A stretch of DNA of 36,286 nucleotides from JAAZPG01 sp012797375 (GCA_937868205.1 CALMMC010000137.1:1-36286); one strand, 5' to 3'; positions 7,302-16,030 are shown, counted from the first letter of the stretch. Numbers and translations: made by a program. Notes: generated from the letters alone by a model not told the origin.

Positions 7302-8669
7302 ATGGATTCCATCGGACAAAATCCTTCCTCCGCCCCTTCCGTTTCCGAGCTGCCCCGCGTTCTGGGGGTTTTCAGCATCATCGGCATCGTCGTCGGGACG
7401 ATGATCGGTTCGGGCATCTTCATCAATCCGCCCAACGTGGCCAAGGTCGTGGGAACGCCGGAGATCATGATGGCCGTCTGGATCGTCGGCGGCCTTCTGA
7501 CTCTTTTCGGGGCGCTGTCTCTGTCCGAGCTGGGGGCCGCCTACTCCCACGCCGGCGGAATCTACGTCTATCTCCGCGAAGCGTACGGACCGATGGTCGC
7601 CTTCCTCTTCGGCTGGTCGCTGTTCATCGTCATCGAATCAGGGACGGTGGCCTCCCTGGCCGTGGGCTTCTCGACCAAGTATCTCCCCTATTTCGTCGAC
7701 CTGTCGCCGTGGCAGTCCAAGATCGTCTCGATCGGACTGATCCTGGCCCTGGCCGCCGTGAATTACCGGGGCGTCCGCAAGGGCGCGGGCCTGATGAACT
7801 TCCTGATGGTCATCAAGTTCGTCGCCCTGATCGGCATGTGCGTCCTTGTCTTCCTCCTGGTCAAGGGAACGCCGCGGAATTTTCTCTCGGCTCCCTCCGG
7901 AGCGGGGCCGGCCGGAAACGTCCTGAGCAATTTCGGCGTCGCCCTGATCGCCGCCTTGTGGGCGTACAAGGGATGGGAGACGAGCTCGTACAGCGCCGGG
8001 GAAATCCGCAACGCTCAAAAGAAGCTGCCGGTCGGACTTCTTCTCGGCATCGCCGCGGTCGTCTTTCTCTATATCGCGGCCAACCTCGCCTATCTCTACG
8101 TCTTCCCCGCGCCCGTCATGGCCGAGTCGCCGCACATCGCCGCCGACGTCATGCAGGCCGCGGTCGGACCGGTCGGGGCGTCGATCATCGCCCTGATCAT
8201 CCTGATGTCCATCACCGGGACCTGCAACGGCCACCTGTTGACCGCCCCCCGGGTCTTTTACGCCATGGCTAAAGACGGATTTTTTTTCCGGTCCATGGCC
8301 CGGGTCCACCCGCGATACAAAACTCCCCACGTGGCGATCGTCGTCCTGGCCGCCTGGGGAGCCGTTATCTGCACCAGCGGGACGTTCGAACAGCTTTTCA
8401 CGTTCGTCATGTTCGGATACTGGATCTTCATGGGCCTGGCCGTGGGCGGCGTGATCGTTCTCCGAAAAAAGAGGCCCGGCCTGCCCCGGCCCTACAAAGC
8501 CTGGGGATATCCGGTCACGCCCCTCCTGTTCATCCTGGCGATGGCCTTCCTGACCGTCAATTCGCTCGTCCGGACGTTTTGGAACTCGTTCGCCGGCTTG
8601 GGCCTCATCGCGGCCGGAATTCCAGTCTATTTCTTCTGGAAAGCCCGGGGGAAGAAAGCCCGGGCCTGA
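7302..8669 (+). CDS. APC superfamily amino-acid permease/exchanger
   Basis: A 455-aa inner-membrane carrier of the amino acid-polyamine-organocation superfamily, closest in look to LAT/SteT-type exchangers. About twelve TM segments are visible. The unwound first helix has the family motif in 'IGIVVGTMIGSGIFINP' (about residues 25-41). 'FGALSLSELGAAYSHAGGIYVYLREAYG' is the helix 2-3 signature. 'NYRGVRKGAGLMNFLMVIKF' and 'ALWAYKGWETSSYSAGEI' also match. The frame is open far upstream, but that part is antisense to the 129-aa gene, and ATG 7302 sits directly after the promoter. gltS follows after 25 nt in the same operon. Expected substrates are neutral amino acids such as Ser/Thr; the exact one cannot be read. 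Confidence 0.9.
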   Translation: MDSIGQNPSSAPSVSELPRVLGVFSIIGIVVGTMIGSGIFINPPNVAKVVGTPEIMMAVWIVGGLLTLFGALSLSELGAAYSHAGGIYVYLREAYGPMVAFLFGWSLFIVIESGTVASLAVGFSTKYLPYFVDLSPWQSKIVSIGLILALAAVNYRGVRKGAGLMNFLMVIKFVALIGMCVLVFLLVKGTPRNFLSAPSGAGPAGNVLSNFGVALIAALWAYKGWETSSYSAGEIRNAQKKLPVGLLLGIAAVVFLYIAANLAYLYVFPAPVMAESPHIAADVMQAAVGPVGASIIALIILMSITGTCNGHLLTAPRVFYAMAKDGFFFRSMARVHPRYKTPHVAIVVLAAWGAVICTSGTFEQLFTFVMFGYWIFMGLAVGGVIVLRKKRPGLPRPYKAWGYPVTPLLFILAMAFLTVNSLVRTFWNSFAGLGLIAAGIPVYFFWKARGKKARA

Positions 8670-8694
8670 TCGGCGGGCCGAAAGGAATCATCGG

Positions 8695-9927
8695 ATGCTG
8701 AATCTCGACCTCATCCAGACCGTCGCCTTCGCCGGCGTCGTCCTCTTCATCGGATACGCCCTCTGCCGCTGGATCCGCCCCCTTTCCCGGTACAACATCC
8801 CGGCCCCGGTCGTGGGCGGCTTGCTGGTGGCCGTCGCCGTCCTGATCGCCCACCAGAACGGGGCGACGCTGATCTCGTTCGACACGACGCTCCGCGATCC
8901 CCTGATGATCGCCTTTTTCACGACGATCGGATTCGGAGCCAGCTTCTCCCTGCTCAAGGTCGGCGGCCCTCAGGTCGTCCTGTTCTTCATCATCGCCACG
9001 GTGGCGGCCGTCTTCCAGAACATCCTCGGCGGGGGCCTCGCCGTTCTCTTCGGCCTGCATCCTCTTTTCGGAGTCCTCAGCGGCTCGGTGACCCTGACCG
9101 GAGGGCCGGCGACGGGCTTGGCCTTCGCCCCCCTGTTCGAGCAGGCCGGAGTGGACGGGGCGGCGACCATCGCCGTGGCCGCGGCCATGTTCGGGATCGT
9201 CTCCGGAGGCCTGATGGGCGGACCGGTGGCCACCCGTCTCATCGAACGGAACAAGCTGCGGAAAGCCCAGGCCGGACGGAAAGAAGCGCCGGTGGTCATC
9301 GCCGAGCAGGTCGTCGAGGACAAGCTGGCCGAGGCCGAAACGGCCGCCCCGGGCGGCGAGGATAAGGAAGCTTACATCCTGCTGAAAAGCCTGGTCATCC
9401 TGCTCGTCGCCATGTGGATCGGATCCTGGGTCAGCCGGGGTTTCGCCGCCCTGGGCATCACCCTTCCGGCCTACATCGGAGCCATGTTCACGGCCGCGAT
9501 CATCCGGAACCTGGACGACCTGACGCATGTGTTCGGTCTTTCCCAGCGGACGCTCGACGACCTCGGCCACGTCGCCCTCTCGCTGTTCTTGGTCATCGCC
9601 CTGATGACCCTGAAGCTTTGGCAGCTGGCCGGACTCGTTCTTCCCCTCTTCGTCGTTCTCGCCGGCCAGGTCGTTCTTCTCGTCCTGTTCTGCCTTGGGC
9701 CCGTTTTCAAGTTTATGGGCAAGGATTACGAGGCCGCCGTCATGTCCGGGGGATTTTTCGGCTTCATGATGGGAACGACGGCCAACGCCATGGCCAACAT
9801 GAAAGTCCTCGTCGACAAGTACGGCCGGGCGCCCCGGGCGTTTCTGGTCGTCCCGATGGTCGGGGCATTTTTCATCGATTTCACCAACACCCTCATCATC
9901 ACGGTCTTTCTCAACCTGATGAAATGA
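8695..9927 (+). CDS. gltS: Sodium/glutamate symporter GltS
   Basis: A 410-aa member of the ESS/GltS family, which imports glutamate with Na+. The N-terminal half contains 'RWIRPLSRYNIPAPVVGGLL' and 'FFTTIGFGASFSLLKVGGP'. The central re-entrant region shows 'LTGGPATGLAFAPLFEQAG' (about residues 130-150). The second half repeats the fold with 'ITLPAYIGAMFTAAIIRN' and 'GFFGFMMGTTANAMANMKVLVDKYG'. A charged cytoplasmic loop (about 180-225) separates the halves, as is usual. It lies 25 nt behind the APC permease, with AAGGA upstream, and is co-transcribed. The pairing suggests coordinated amino-acid uptake or exchange. Confidence 0.93.
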   Translation: MLNLDLIQTVAFAGVVLFIGYALCRWIRPLSRYNIPAPVVGGLLVAVAVLIAHQNGATLISFDTTLRDPLMIAFFTTIGFGASFSLLKVGGPQVVLFFIIATVAAVFQNILGGGLAVLFGLHPLFGVLSGSVTLTGGPATGLAFAPLFEQAGVDGAATIAVAAAMFGIVSGGLMGGPVATRLIERNKLRKAQAGRKEAPVVIAEQVVEDKLAEAETAAPGGEDKEAYILLKSLVILLVAMWIGSWVSRGFAALGITLPAYIGAMFTAAIIRNLDDLTHVFGLSQRTLDDLGHVALSLFLVIALMTLKLWQLAGLVLPLFVVLAGQVVLLVLFCLGPVFKFMGKDYEAAVMSGGFFGFMMGTTANAMANMKVLVDKYGRAPRAFLVVPMVGAFFIDFTNTLIITVFLNLMK

Positions 9928-9961
9928 GGTCCTCCTCTTTTCACGGAGGGAACGGGAGCGT

Positions 9962-10207
9962 TTATTTCTTCCTCAAGCGCTCGGCTTGCGCTTTATAGTA
10001 AGCCGCGGCTTCCGGCTGGGAAAGGGCGGCTTTCGCGGCGGCTTTCTCATAATACGCGGCGGCCTTCAGCCGGTCTTTCATCCGCTCGTAGAGAAAAGCC
10101 GGGTTCAGGCAAGCCTGGGAAGAATCGGGATAAACGTCCGCGTTCAGACGGGATAAGACCGCGTCAATTGGGCCGAAGAAGGGGGCGCCGGCGAACGGCC
10201 GTGGAGG
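9962..10207 (-). pseudogene. Orphan C-terminal remnant of a TPR-containing protein
   Basis: Directly downstream of alsT, a different minus-strand frame encodes about 82 codons of protein-like sequence with no start codon at its head. It reads 'VLSRLNADVYPDSSQACLNPAFLYERMKDR', then 'LKAAAYYEKAAAKAALSQPEAAAYYK' and 'AQAERLRKK', ending TAA at 9964-9962. Tyr/Ala spacing and the 'YPDSS...A..YE.M.D...A..YYEKA' pattern are those of the terminal TPR repeats found at the ends of many secreted hydrolases. The frame meets TGA inside alsT. The only in-frame ATG (10081) leaves 39 residues and has no good ribosome site. The simplest reading is that the 5' part of a TPR gene was lost when alsT came to lie next to it. 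A short real protein cannot be excluded. Confidence 0.6.
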
Positions 10208-10209
10208 AT

Positions 10210-11682
10210 TTATGACTTCCCGGATTCGGCGTCCTCGACCTCATACCGCTTGCGGATCGTCGTCCAGATGCCGGCGTTCTTAATGCCCAGCTTCTCGGGA
10301 TCGAAATAGATTCCGGCGTTCCGGCGCTGGGCTTCGTAATCCTTCAGCGTGGCCAGGCCGACCTTGGACAACAAGAGGATGGCGATGATGTTCAGCCAAG
10401 CCATTAAACCGACGCCGATGTCGCCCAGGGTCCAAGCCAGCGTCGTCGAACGGACCGCCCCGAAAAAAGTCATCACCAGGATGAACACGCGGGCGACCTG
10501 GATGGCCGGGAGGCTTTTCTTTTTAAAGAGGTAGGCGACGTTGGATTCCGTGTAGAAGGCGTAGGCCATCAGGGTGGTGAAGGCGAAGAAAAAGAGGGCG
10601 ACGGCCACAAAATAGCTGCCGAATCCGGGAATGAGGGTGTCGATGCCCATCTGGGTCCAGACGGGGCTGGCCTCGACGCCCTGAATGTTGTTGACGATCT
10701 GACCGCCCTTGCCGTCGGCGACATTGTACGTTCCGGTCAGGAGGATCATGAATCCAGTGGCGCTGCAGACAAACAGCGTGTCGACATAAACCGAGAACGC
10801 CTGGACCAGGCCCTGCTGGGCGGGATGCCGGACCTCGGCCGCGGCCGCGGCCTGGGGCCCGGAGCCCTGTCCGGCCTCATTGGAAAAAATGCCCCGCTTA
10901 ACCCCCCAGATGATCGCCGAGCCGACGATGCCGCCGAAGACGGCGTCGGCTCCGAAGGCGGAAGCGAAGATCATCCGCAGGACGTCCGGCAGCCGCTTGA
11001 GGTCGAGGACGATGATGACGATGGCCATGATGACGTAACCGATGGCCATGAACGGGACCATGAGCTCGGCCGCTTTGCCGATGCGCTTGACCCCGCCGAA
11101 GATGATCAGCCCGAGGAGGGCGGCGATGATGATCCCGGAAGCGGACGGGGACAGCTTCGGGATCACATTCCGGAAGGCGACGGTGATGGAATTGGATTGG
11201 ATGCTCGGCAGGAGGATGCCGCAGGAAAGGATGGTGACAATGGAGAAGATGACGGCGTACCATTTTTGACCCAATCCTTTTTCGATGTAATAAGCCGGGC
11301 CGCCGCGGTAGACGCCCCCGATCTCTTCCTTCCAGACCTGGGCCAGGGCCGATTCGATGTAGGCCGAGCCCGCTCCCAGGAAAGCCAGCATCCACATCCA
11401 GAAGAGAGCCCCGGGTCCACCGAAGCCGATAGCCGTGGCCACCCCGGCGATGTTTCCCGTCCCGACCCGGCCGCCCAGGGCCATGGCGAAGCCCTGGAAC
11501 GAGGACACACCTTTCTTGGAGGACCTTCCCCTCCAAAGCTGGCCGACCATGTCCTTGATCAACCGGACCTGGAGAAAACGCGTCCGGATCGAAAAAAAGA
11601 TGCCCGCTCCCAAACACAAGATGACCAGGGGATAGCCCCAGACGTATCCGTAAACCGCGTCGACGATTTTTTGCAGATCCAT
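10210..11682 (-). CDS. alsT: Alanine/glycine:cation symporter (AGCS family)
   Basis: A 490-aa Na+- (or H+-) coupled importer of alanine and glycine. The family signatures are present: 'GGRVGTGNIAGVATAIGFGGPGALFWMW' near residues 70-97, 'YRGGPAYYIEKGLG' (about 125-138), 'GGVKRIGKAAELMVPFMA' and 'WGVKRGIFSNEAGQGSGPQAAAAAEVRHPAQQGL'. About 10-11 TM segments are visible. AGGAGA lies 8 nt before the ATG. The promoter gives a roughly 35-nt leader and diverges from the sulfatase promoter. Downstream, the stop is followed within 3 nt by the TPR remnant. Confidence 0.94.
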   Translation of the reverse strand: MDLQKIVDAVYGYVWGYPLVILCLGAGIFFSIRTRFLQVRLIKDMVGQLWRGRSSKKGVSSFQGFAMALGGRVGTGNIAGVATAIGFGGPGALFWMWMLAFLGAGSAYIESALAQVWKEEIGGVYRGGPAYYIEKGLGQKWYAVIFSIVTILSCGILLPSIQSNSITVAFRNVIPKLSPSASGIIIAALLGLIIFGGVKRIGKAAELMVPFMAIGYVIMAIVIIVLDLKRLPDVLRMIFASAFGADAVFGGIVGSAIIWGVKRGIFSNEAGQGSGPQAAAAAEVRHPAQQGLVQAFSVYVDTLFVCSATGFMILLTGTYNVADGKGGQIVNNIQGVEASPVWTQMGIDTLIPGFGSYFVAVALFFFAFTTLMAYAFYTESNVAYLFKKKSLPAIQVARVFILVMTFFGAVRSTTLAWTLGDIGVGLMAWLNIIAILLLSKVGLATLKDYEAQRRNAGIYFDPEKLGIKNAGIWTTIRKRYEVEDAESGKS

Positions 11683-11724
11683 GCGATCTCTCCTCAGGCG
11701 GGATGAGTCAAAAGCAAAGAAGCC

Positions 11725-11753
11725 ATTCTATGTGGAAAAAAGAGAACGGTCAA
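11725..11753 (-). promoter_or_regulatory. Promoter of alsT
   Basis: Minus strand: TTGACC (11753-11748, 5/6), 17-nt spacer, TAGAAT (11730-11725, 5/6). Expected +1 near 11718, giving a leader of about 35 nt with AGGAGA. This is an ordinary led transcript, unlike its divergent neighbour. Confidence 0.65.
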
Positions 11754-11800
11754 ACGATTTTTACTCAATACACCGAATCGGCCCGTCGAATAAGGCGTAT

Positions 11801-11828
11801 TTGGACCGAAGAGAAAATATGCTATCAT
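11801..11828 (+). promoter_or_regulatory. Probable promoter of sulfatase-like gene, predicted leaderless
   Basis: TTGGAC (11801-11806, 3/6), 16-nt spacer, TATCAT (11823-11828, 5/6). Expected +1 near 11835, two nt before an in-frame TTG at 11837. If it is correct, the ATG at 11819 lies upstream of the transcript and cannot be the start. Confidence 0.45.
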
Positions 11829-11836
11829 CTCCCCCC

Positions 11837-13828
11837 TTGAAAACACATCGTTCGCGCGGCCTCCGGGGGACACTCGTTCCCGCCCTGATTTTGGCGGCGT
11901 GCTGCGCGCCGGCTTGCCGCTCGAAATCCCCGGCCGGGCCCGTCGTCTTCCGCTTCATCGACGGCCTGACAAGCGCCGGAGTTCTCGAAAGCCCGCTGAA
12001 AAACCCGGAAGCCGCGGCCCTGGGCGAGCGGGCCTACCCGGTCAACTCCGCCGTCATGACCGAAACCGGCGTCGGCGAATCCGCGTTCGGCTTGAAGCGA
12101 AAAATAGCCCTGGGCCTGCTGTCGATGGACATCCTCTTCGCCCCGCCCCGGAGCGAGCTCCGCTACCGGCTTCCCTTCAAGACCGAGGGCGTCCTGGATT
12201 TCGGGATCGGGATCGTCCATGACGTCCACTCGGCCGCCCGGCTCGCCGCCGCCGGATCTCCAAGCGGCGAAGTCAAGTTCCAGATCATCCTCGAGAATGC
12301 CGGCCGCGAGACGGTTCTGTACGAGCGCAACCTCAAACAGCCCGAGGCCCGGACGTCCCGGACGATCAACCAGCTCCGGGAACGCATCCCTCTTCCGGTC
12401 CGGACGGGCGAGGCCGGATTGAGGCTCGTCACGACCGGCCCCGGGGGCGTTTTTTCCTACTGGATCCAGCCCGTCCTGTACATCCCGGAAAAAACGGCTC
12501 CCAACATCGTCCTGATCTCCATCGACACGCTCCGGGCCGATCACGTGGGAGCCTATGGGTATGAACGCCCGCTCACGCCCCGGATCGACGCCCTGGCGGC
12601 CGACGGCGTCGTCTTCGAAAACGCCTATTCCACCTCGCCCTGGACGCTGCCGGCCCACGTCTCCATGCTCACCGGCCTCAATTGCGTCAGGCATCGCGTC
12701 TACGCCGAGCAAGACCGGATGGATCCCCAGACCGTCACCCTGGCCGAGCGGCTTCGGGCCCGGGGCTACGCGACCTGGGCGATCACCGGCGGCGGCTTCG
12801 TCAGCCCGATCTACGGATTCGCCAAGGGCTTTGACGAGTATCATCTCGACCAGGCCGACCTCATGGACACGAGTCAAGCGGCCAAGGCCGGAGATGACGC
12901 GGCCCGGTGGATCGAAAAAAACACCGACCGGCCGTTCTTTCTCTTCCTTCACACCTACCAGGTCCATTCCCCCTACAAAAGCCCGATGCCGTACCGGACG
13001 ATGTTCCTCCGCCCGGACGCCCGCTGGAGCCGGGTCGACATCAACAAGGTGGTCGGGGGGAGGGCGGGCGTTTACACGGAGCTCAGCGAGGCCGATCGCC
13101 ACAACGTGATCGCCCTTTATGACGCCGGGGTCCGGTTCACCGATGAAACCCTCGTCCAGCCCGTCGTGGACGCCCTCCGCCGGCTCGATCTCTACGACCG
13201 GACGATGATCATCGTCACCAGCGACCACGGCGAGGAGTTTTTCGATCACGGGGGCTGGAACCACTCCCACAGCGTCTACGACGAGCTGATCCGCGTACCG
13301 CTTGTCGTCAAGATGCCGGGCTCGGAATTCCGGGGAACGCGCCGGTCCCCCGTCGTCCGCCTGACCGACCTGATGCCGACGATTCTCGATTATGCCGGCC
13401 TTCCATTCCGGGATCTCTCCCTCAACGGCGAAAGTCTCCGTCCGGTCCTGAAGGAGAAAGAAACGGCCGACCGCGTCTTCCTGGCCGAGCTGGCCGACAA
13501 CATCCTCAACTGCCAGATCCCCCAGCGCCTGGCCATGAACGACGGGCGGACGAAAGTCATTCTGAACCGCCCCTTCTCCCCGGAAAACATGGCCTTCTTC
13601 ACGGCACGCCCGCCGGCCTTTCCGGCCGTCGAGCTTTACGATCTCACCCGCGATCCCGGCGAAAAAACAAACATCCTCGACCATCCGGACGATCCCGCCC
13701 GGATCCGGAGCTTGGTGCAAAAAGCCCGCGACACCGACCGCCTCATTCCCCCGCGCGGCGAGGGCAGGCATTCGCGGGTGGACAAGAGCCTGGAGGAACA
13801 GCTCCGGGCCCTGGGATACATCCGGTAG
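11837..13828 (+). CDS. Sulfatase-like lipoprotein of the alkaline phosphatase superfamily
   Basis: With a TTG start the protein has 663 aa; ATG 11819 would add six residues. The TTG start gives a clean lipoprotein signal (MKTHRSRGLR..., lipobox LAAC, C22). Residues 30-220 form an extra beta-rich domain of unknown role. The hydrolase domain starts at 'NIVLISIDTLRADHVGAYGY' (metal-binding D230). The nucleophile loop reads 'SPWTLPAHVSMLTG', so the position of the formylglycine Cys/Ser in CxPxR holds Thr270, and His replaces the Arg. 'TSDHGEEFFDHG' supplies the second metal site. The C-terminus 'LRALGYIR' is common in Acidobacteria-type sulfatases. A Thr cannot become formylglycine, so this is more likely a phospho- or phosphotransfer enzyme, or a sulfatase with another mechanism. 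It probably acts at the cell surface. Confidence 0.85.
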   Translation: MKTHRSRGLRGTLVPALILAACCAPACRSKSPAGPVVFRFIDGLTSAGVLESPLKNPEAAALGERAYPVNSAVMTETGVGESAFGLKRKIALGLLSMDILFAPPRSELRYRLPFKTEGVLDFGIGIVHDVHSAARLAAAGSPSGEVKFQIILENAGRETVLYERNLKQPEARTSRTINQLRERIPLPVRTGEAGLRLVTTGPGGVFSYWIQPVLYIPEKTAPNIVLISIDTLRADHVGAYGYERPLTPRIDALAADGVVFENAYSTSPWTLPAHVSMLTGLNCVRHRVYAEQDRMDPQTVTLAERLRARGYATWAITGGGFVSPIYGFAKGFDEYHLDQADLMDTSQAAKAGDDAARWIEKNTDRPFFLFLHTYQVHSPYKSPMPYRTMFLRPDARWSRVDINKVVGGRAGVYTELSEADRHNVIALYDAGVRFTDETLVQPVVDALRRLDLYDRTMIIVTSDHGEEFFDHGGWNHSHSVYDELIRVPLVVKMPGSEFRGTRRSPVVRLTDLMPTILDYAGLPFRDLSLNGESLRPVLKEKETADRVFLAELADNILNCQIPQRLAMNDGRTKVILNRPFSPENMAFFTARPPAFPAVELYDLTRDPGEKTNILDHPDDPARIRSLVQKARDTDRLIPPRGEGRHSRVDKSLEEQLRALGYIR

Positions 13829-13867
13829 GGCGGCCGCCGCCGGCGCCGCTCCGGCCGCGGCCCGGGA

Positions 13868-14086
13868 TTACTTGCCGGTCCGTTTCGGCCTGAAGAAAAC
13901 GAGATAGACGATCCCGATCACGATCAGCAGGGCCCCCCACCATACCCCGGCGTGCAATTCACGCAGGACGACGTTGTGGCGGCCCGGAACAATGAGATCG
14001 TAGATCCCGGCCCCGAGGATGAGAACGCCGTAAACGGTCAGAAGCAGCCCGATGAAGAACCAGATGGAAATCATTTTTTTCGCCAT
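13868..14086 (-). CDS. Small two-TM protein downstream of SSS symporter
   Basis: A 72-aa protein with two hydrophobic segments (about residues 6-30 and 47-66). A short periplasmic or cytoplasmic hairpin, 'VPGRHNVVLRELHAGVWWG', joins them, and the tail is basic (RPKRTGK). It starts 11 nt after the symporter stop, with AAGGAG overlapping that stop codon, so the two are co-translated. Size and topology resemble the small accessory subunits of some SSS transporters (DUF4212-like), but those usually precede the large subunit and the sequence match is not convincing. An accessory subunit is a reasonable inference. Confidence 0.75.
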   Translation of the reverse strand: MAKKMISIWFFIGLLLTVYGVLILGAGIYDLIVPGRHNVVLRELHAGVWWGALLIVIGIVYLVFFRPKRTGK

Positions 14087-14097
14087 GGGCCGGCTCC

Positions 14098-15780
14098 TTA
14101 CCAGAAGAGGACATTAAGGAAAACAAAGACGACAAAGACGACGCCGGCCCAGAAGGCCGGCCGCCGGAACAAGGTCAAGTGCTTTTCCGAGGGCAGGACC
14201 GTGCAGCTGCGGACCAGCCCGTTGAGGGCGCTCTCCGGCTTCGGCTTCGTGAGCAGGCTGACCGCGATCGTAACCCCGGCGCAGATCAAGCAGCTCCACA
14301 GCCCCCGGTACATGTTCTCGGCCATCGCCTTGGCCCCGGGCGAGAGGGCGATGATCCGGAGGGCCGAGGGATCGACCTTGACCCAGATCCACATCCCGAT
14401 CGACGAGACCGTTCCGGCCAGCAGCCCCCAGAAGCCGCCGGCCGAGGTGGTCCGCTTCCAGAGCATGCCGAGGAGGACGGTCGGGAACAGCGGGGCGATG
14501 AAGAAACTGAAGAGAGCCTGGACATAGTCCATGATGCTGGCGAATTCCATCACCAGGTAGGCCGTGCCGATGCTGACCAGGACGCCCAGGATGGTGCACC
14601 ACCGGCCCACCGAGACGAAATGGCCGTCGCTGAGCGGCTTTTTCCGGAGCGGCTTATAGATGTCGTAGGTCCAGACCGTGGCGAAGGCGCTGACGTTGCC
14701 GGCCATGCCGGACATGAATCCGGCGATCAGGGCCGTGATCCCGAGGCCGAGAAGGCCCGGCCCGAGGTACCGCCCCATCATCAAGGGGAGGACCTCGTTG
14801 TAGCTGTGACCGCCCGTGGCCAAGGCTTCCGCCTCACCCACCAGGCCGGGCATGACGGCCAGGCCCAGGAGGCCGGGGAGAATGACGATGAACGGGACCA
14901 TCATCTTGAAGCCCGCCCCGATGATCGGCGCCATCTTGGCCGAGCGCAGGTCCTTGGCCGCCAGGACCCGCTGGACGACGAGAAAATCGGTCGTCCAGTA
15001 GCCCATGGAGAGCACGGCTCCCAAGCCGAAGACGATGCCCGTCCAATGGATTCCCATGGGATTGTCGGAGAACGATCCGATGCTCCGCCAGAGATGCGTG
15101 TAATCCCCCTGGAAGTTCTGCTGGATCTTGGCGACCATGTTCCCCCAACCCCCGGCCTCGATCAGGCCGATGATGGGGATGAGCAGGGCCCCCAGCCAGA
15201 TGAGGACGAACTGGAGAACCTCGTTGAAGATGGCCGAAAGAAGCCCGCCCAGGGCGACATACAGGGCCACCGTGATCGAGGACACCCAGATGCTGAAATG
15301 GATGTCCCAGCCCAGGACGACTTTCAAGACGAGGGCCATGGAGTACATGTTGATGCCGCTCATCAGGACGGTCATGACCCCGAAGCACAAGGCCGAAAGG
15401 CTCCGGCTTGAGTTTCCGTAGCGCAACTGAAGGTATCCGGGGACGGAATGCGTCTTGGAGATGTAATAGAACGGCATCATGACGATGGCCAGAAAGAGCA
15501 TCGCCGGGATCGCCCCGATCCAGTACCAGTGGGCGGCCAGGATGCCGTATTGATAACTGGACGCGGCCCAGCCCATGAGCTCCAGGGCTCCGAGGTTGGC
15601 CGCGACGAAGCTCAAGCCGGCCACCCAGGAAGTCATCTCCCGGCCGGCCATGAAAAAGTCATTGCCCGTCTTGGTGAAGCGCTTAAGATAGAAGCCGATC
15701 GCCAGAACGACGACGAAATAGAGGGCGACGATGGCCATATCGACGCCGTTGAGCGACATCAGCGAGCCGGGATTCTGCAT
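14098..15780 (-). CDS. Sodium:solute symporter (SSS family, SGLT-like)
   Basis: A 560-aa inner-membrane symporter with about 14 TM segments. Family marks include 'FFMAGREMTSWVAGLSFVAANLGALELMGWAASSYQYG' (about residues 43-80), 'THSVPGYLQLRYGNSSRSLSAL', 'YVALGGLLSAIFNEVLQF' (sodium-site helix 5) and 'GYWTTDFLVVQRVLAAKDLRSAK', where 'QR.L.AK' is the classic SSS signature. Two ATG codons are adjacent at 15783 and 15780. AAGGAGG is only 2 nt from the first and 5 nt from the second, so the second is preferred. The SGLT-like subgroup usually moves sugars or inositol, but the substrate cannot be fixed. It is co-transcribed with the 72-aa gene. Confidence 0.92.
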   Translation of the reverse strand: MQNPGSLMSLNGVDMAIVALYFVVVLAIGFYLKRFTKTGNDFFMAGREMTSWVAGLSFVAANLGALELMGWAASSYQYGILAAHWYWIGAIPAMLFLAIVMMPFYYISKTHSVPGYLQLRYGNSSRSLSALCFGVMTVLMSGINMYSMALVLKVVLGWDIHFSIWVSSITVALYVALGGLLSAIFNEVLQFVLIWLGALLIPIIGLIEAGGWGNMVAKIQQNFQGDYTHLWRSIGSFSDNPMGIHWTGIVFGLGAVLSMGYWTTDFLVVQRVLAAKDLRSAKMAPIIGAGFKMMVPFIVILPGLLGLAVMPGLVGEAEALATGGHSYNEVLPLMMGRYLGPGLLGLGITALIAGFMSGMAGNVSAFATVWTYDIYKPLRKKPLSDGHFVSVGRWCTILGVLVSIGTAYLVMEFASIMDYVQALFSFFIAPLFPTVLLGMLWKRTTSAGGFWGLLAGTVSSIGMWIWVKVDPSALRIIALSPGAKAMAENMYRGLWSCLICAGVTIAVSLLTKPKPESALNGLVRSCTVLPSEKHLTLFRRPAFWAGVVFVVFVFLNVLFW

Positions 15781-15863
15781 CATGTCCTCCTTGTCATGGA
15801 AAACCGGGAGCGTCCGGAAAGGGATAAGAAAAGGGACGCCGGGAGGGGAACATATCGACCGGA

Positions 15864-15892
15864 ATCTTATTCCGGCCGGAGGCGGCTGTCAA
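15864..15892 (-). promoter_or_regulatory. Promoter of SSS symporter operon
   Basis: Minus strand: perfect TTGACA (15892-15887), 17-nt spacer, TAAGAT (15869-15864, 4/6). Expected +1 near 15857, giving a leader of about 75 nt that ends in AAGGAGG. Confidence 0.55.
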
Positions 15893-16030
15893 TCCGGCGA
15901 AGGCGTTTCGATGACGAGGAATCCCGGGCTGATCCCTCCGGAGATGTTTGCCGAGCCCCGGGGGGCGGAGAGCTTGCCCGATCCTACGGTTCCCCCCGCG
16001 GAAGGCGACTTCGTTTTTTACAGCGGCTCT

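Noticed and set aside
9931..9949. CCTCC/GGAGG stem after gltS as terminator
   Set aside because: The stem has only 5 bp with a 9-nt loop, and no T-run follows.
11825..13771. Minus-strand 648-aa open frame opposite the sulfatase-like gene
   Set aside because: It has no ribosome site and a Gly/Asp/Val-rich shadow composition. The plus strand has clear sulfatase motifs.
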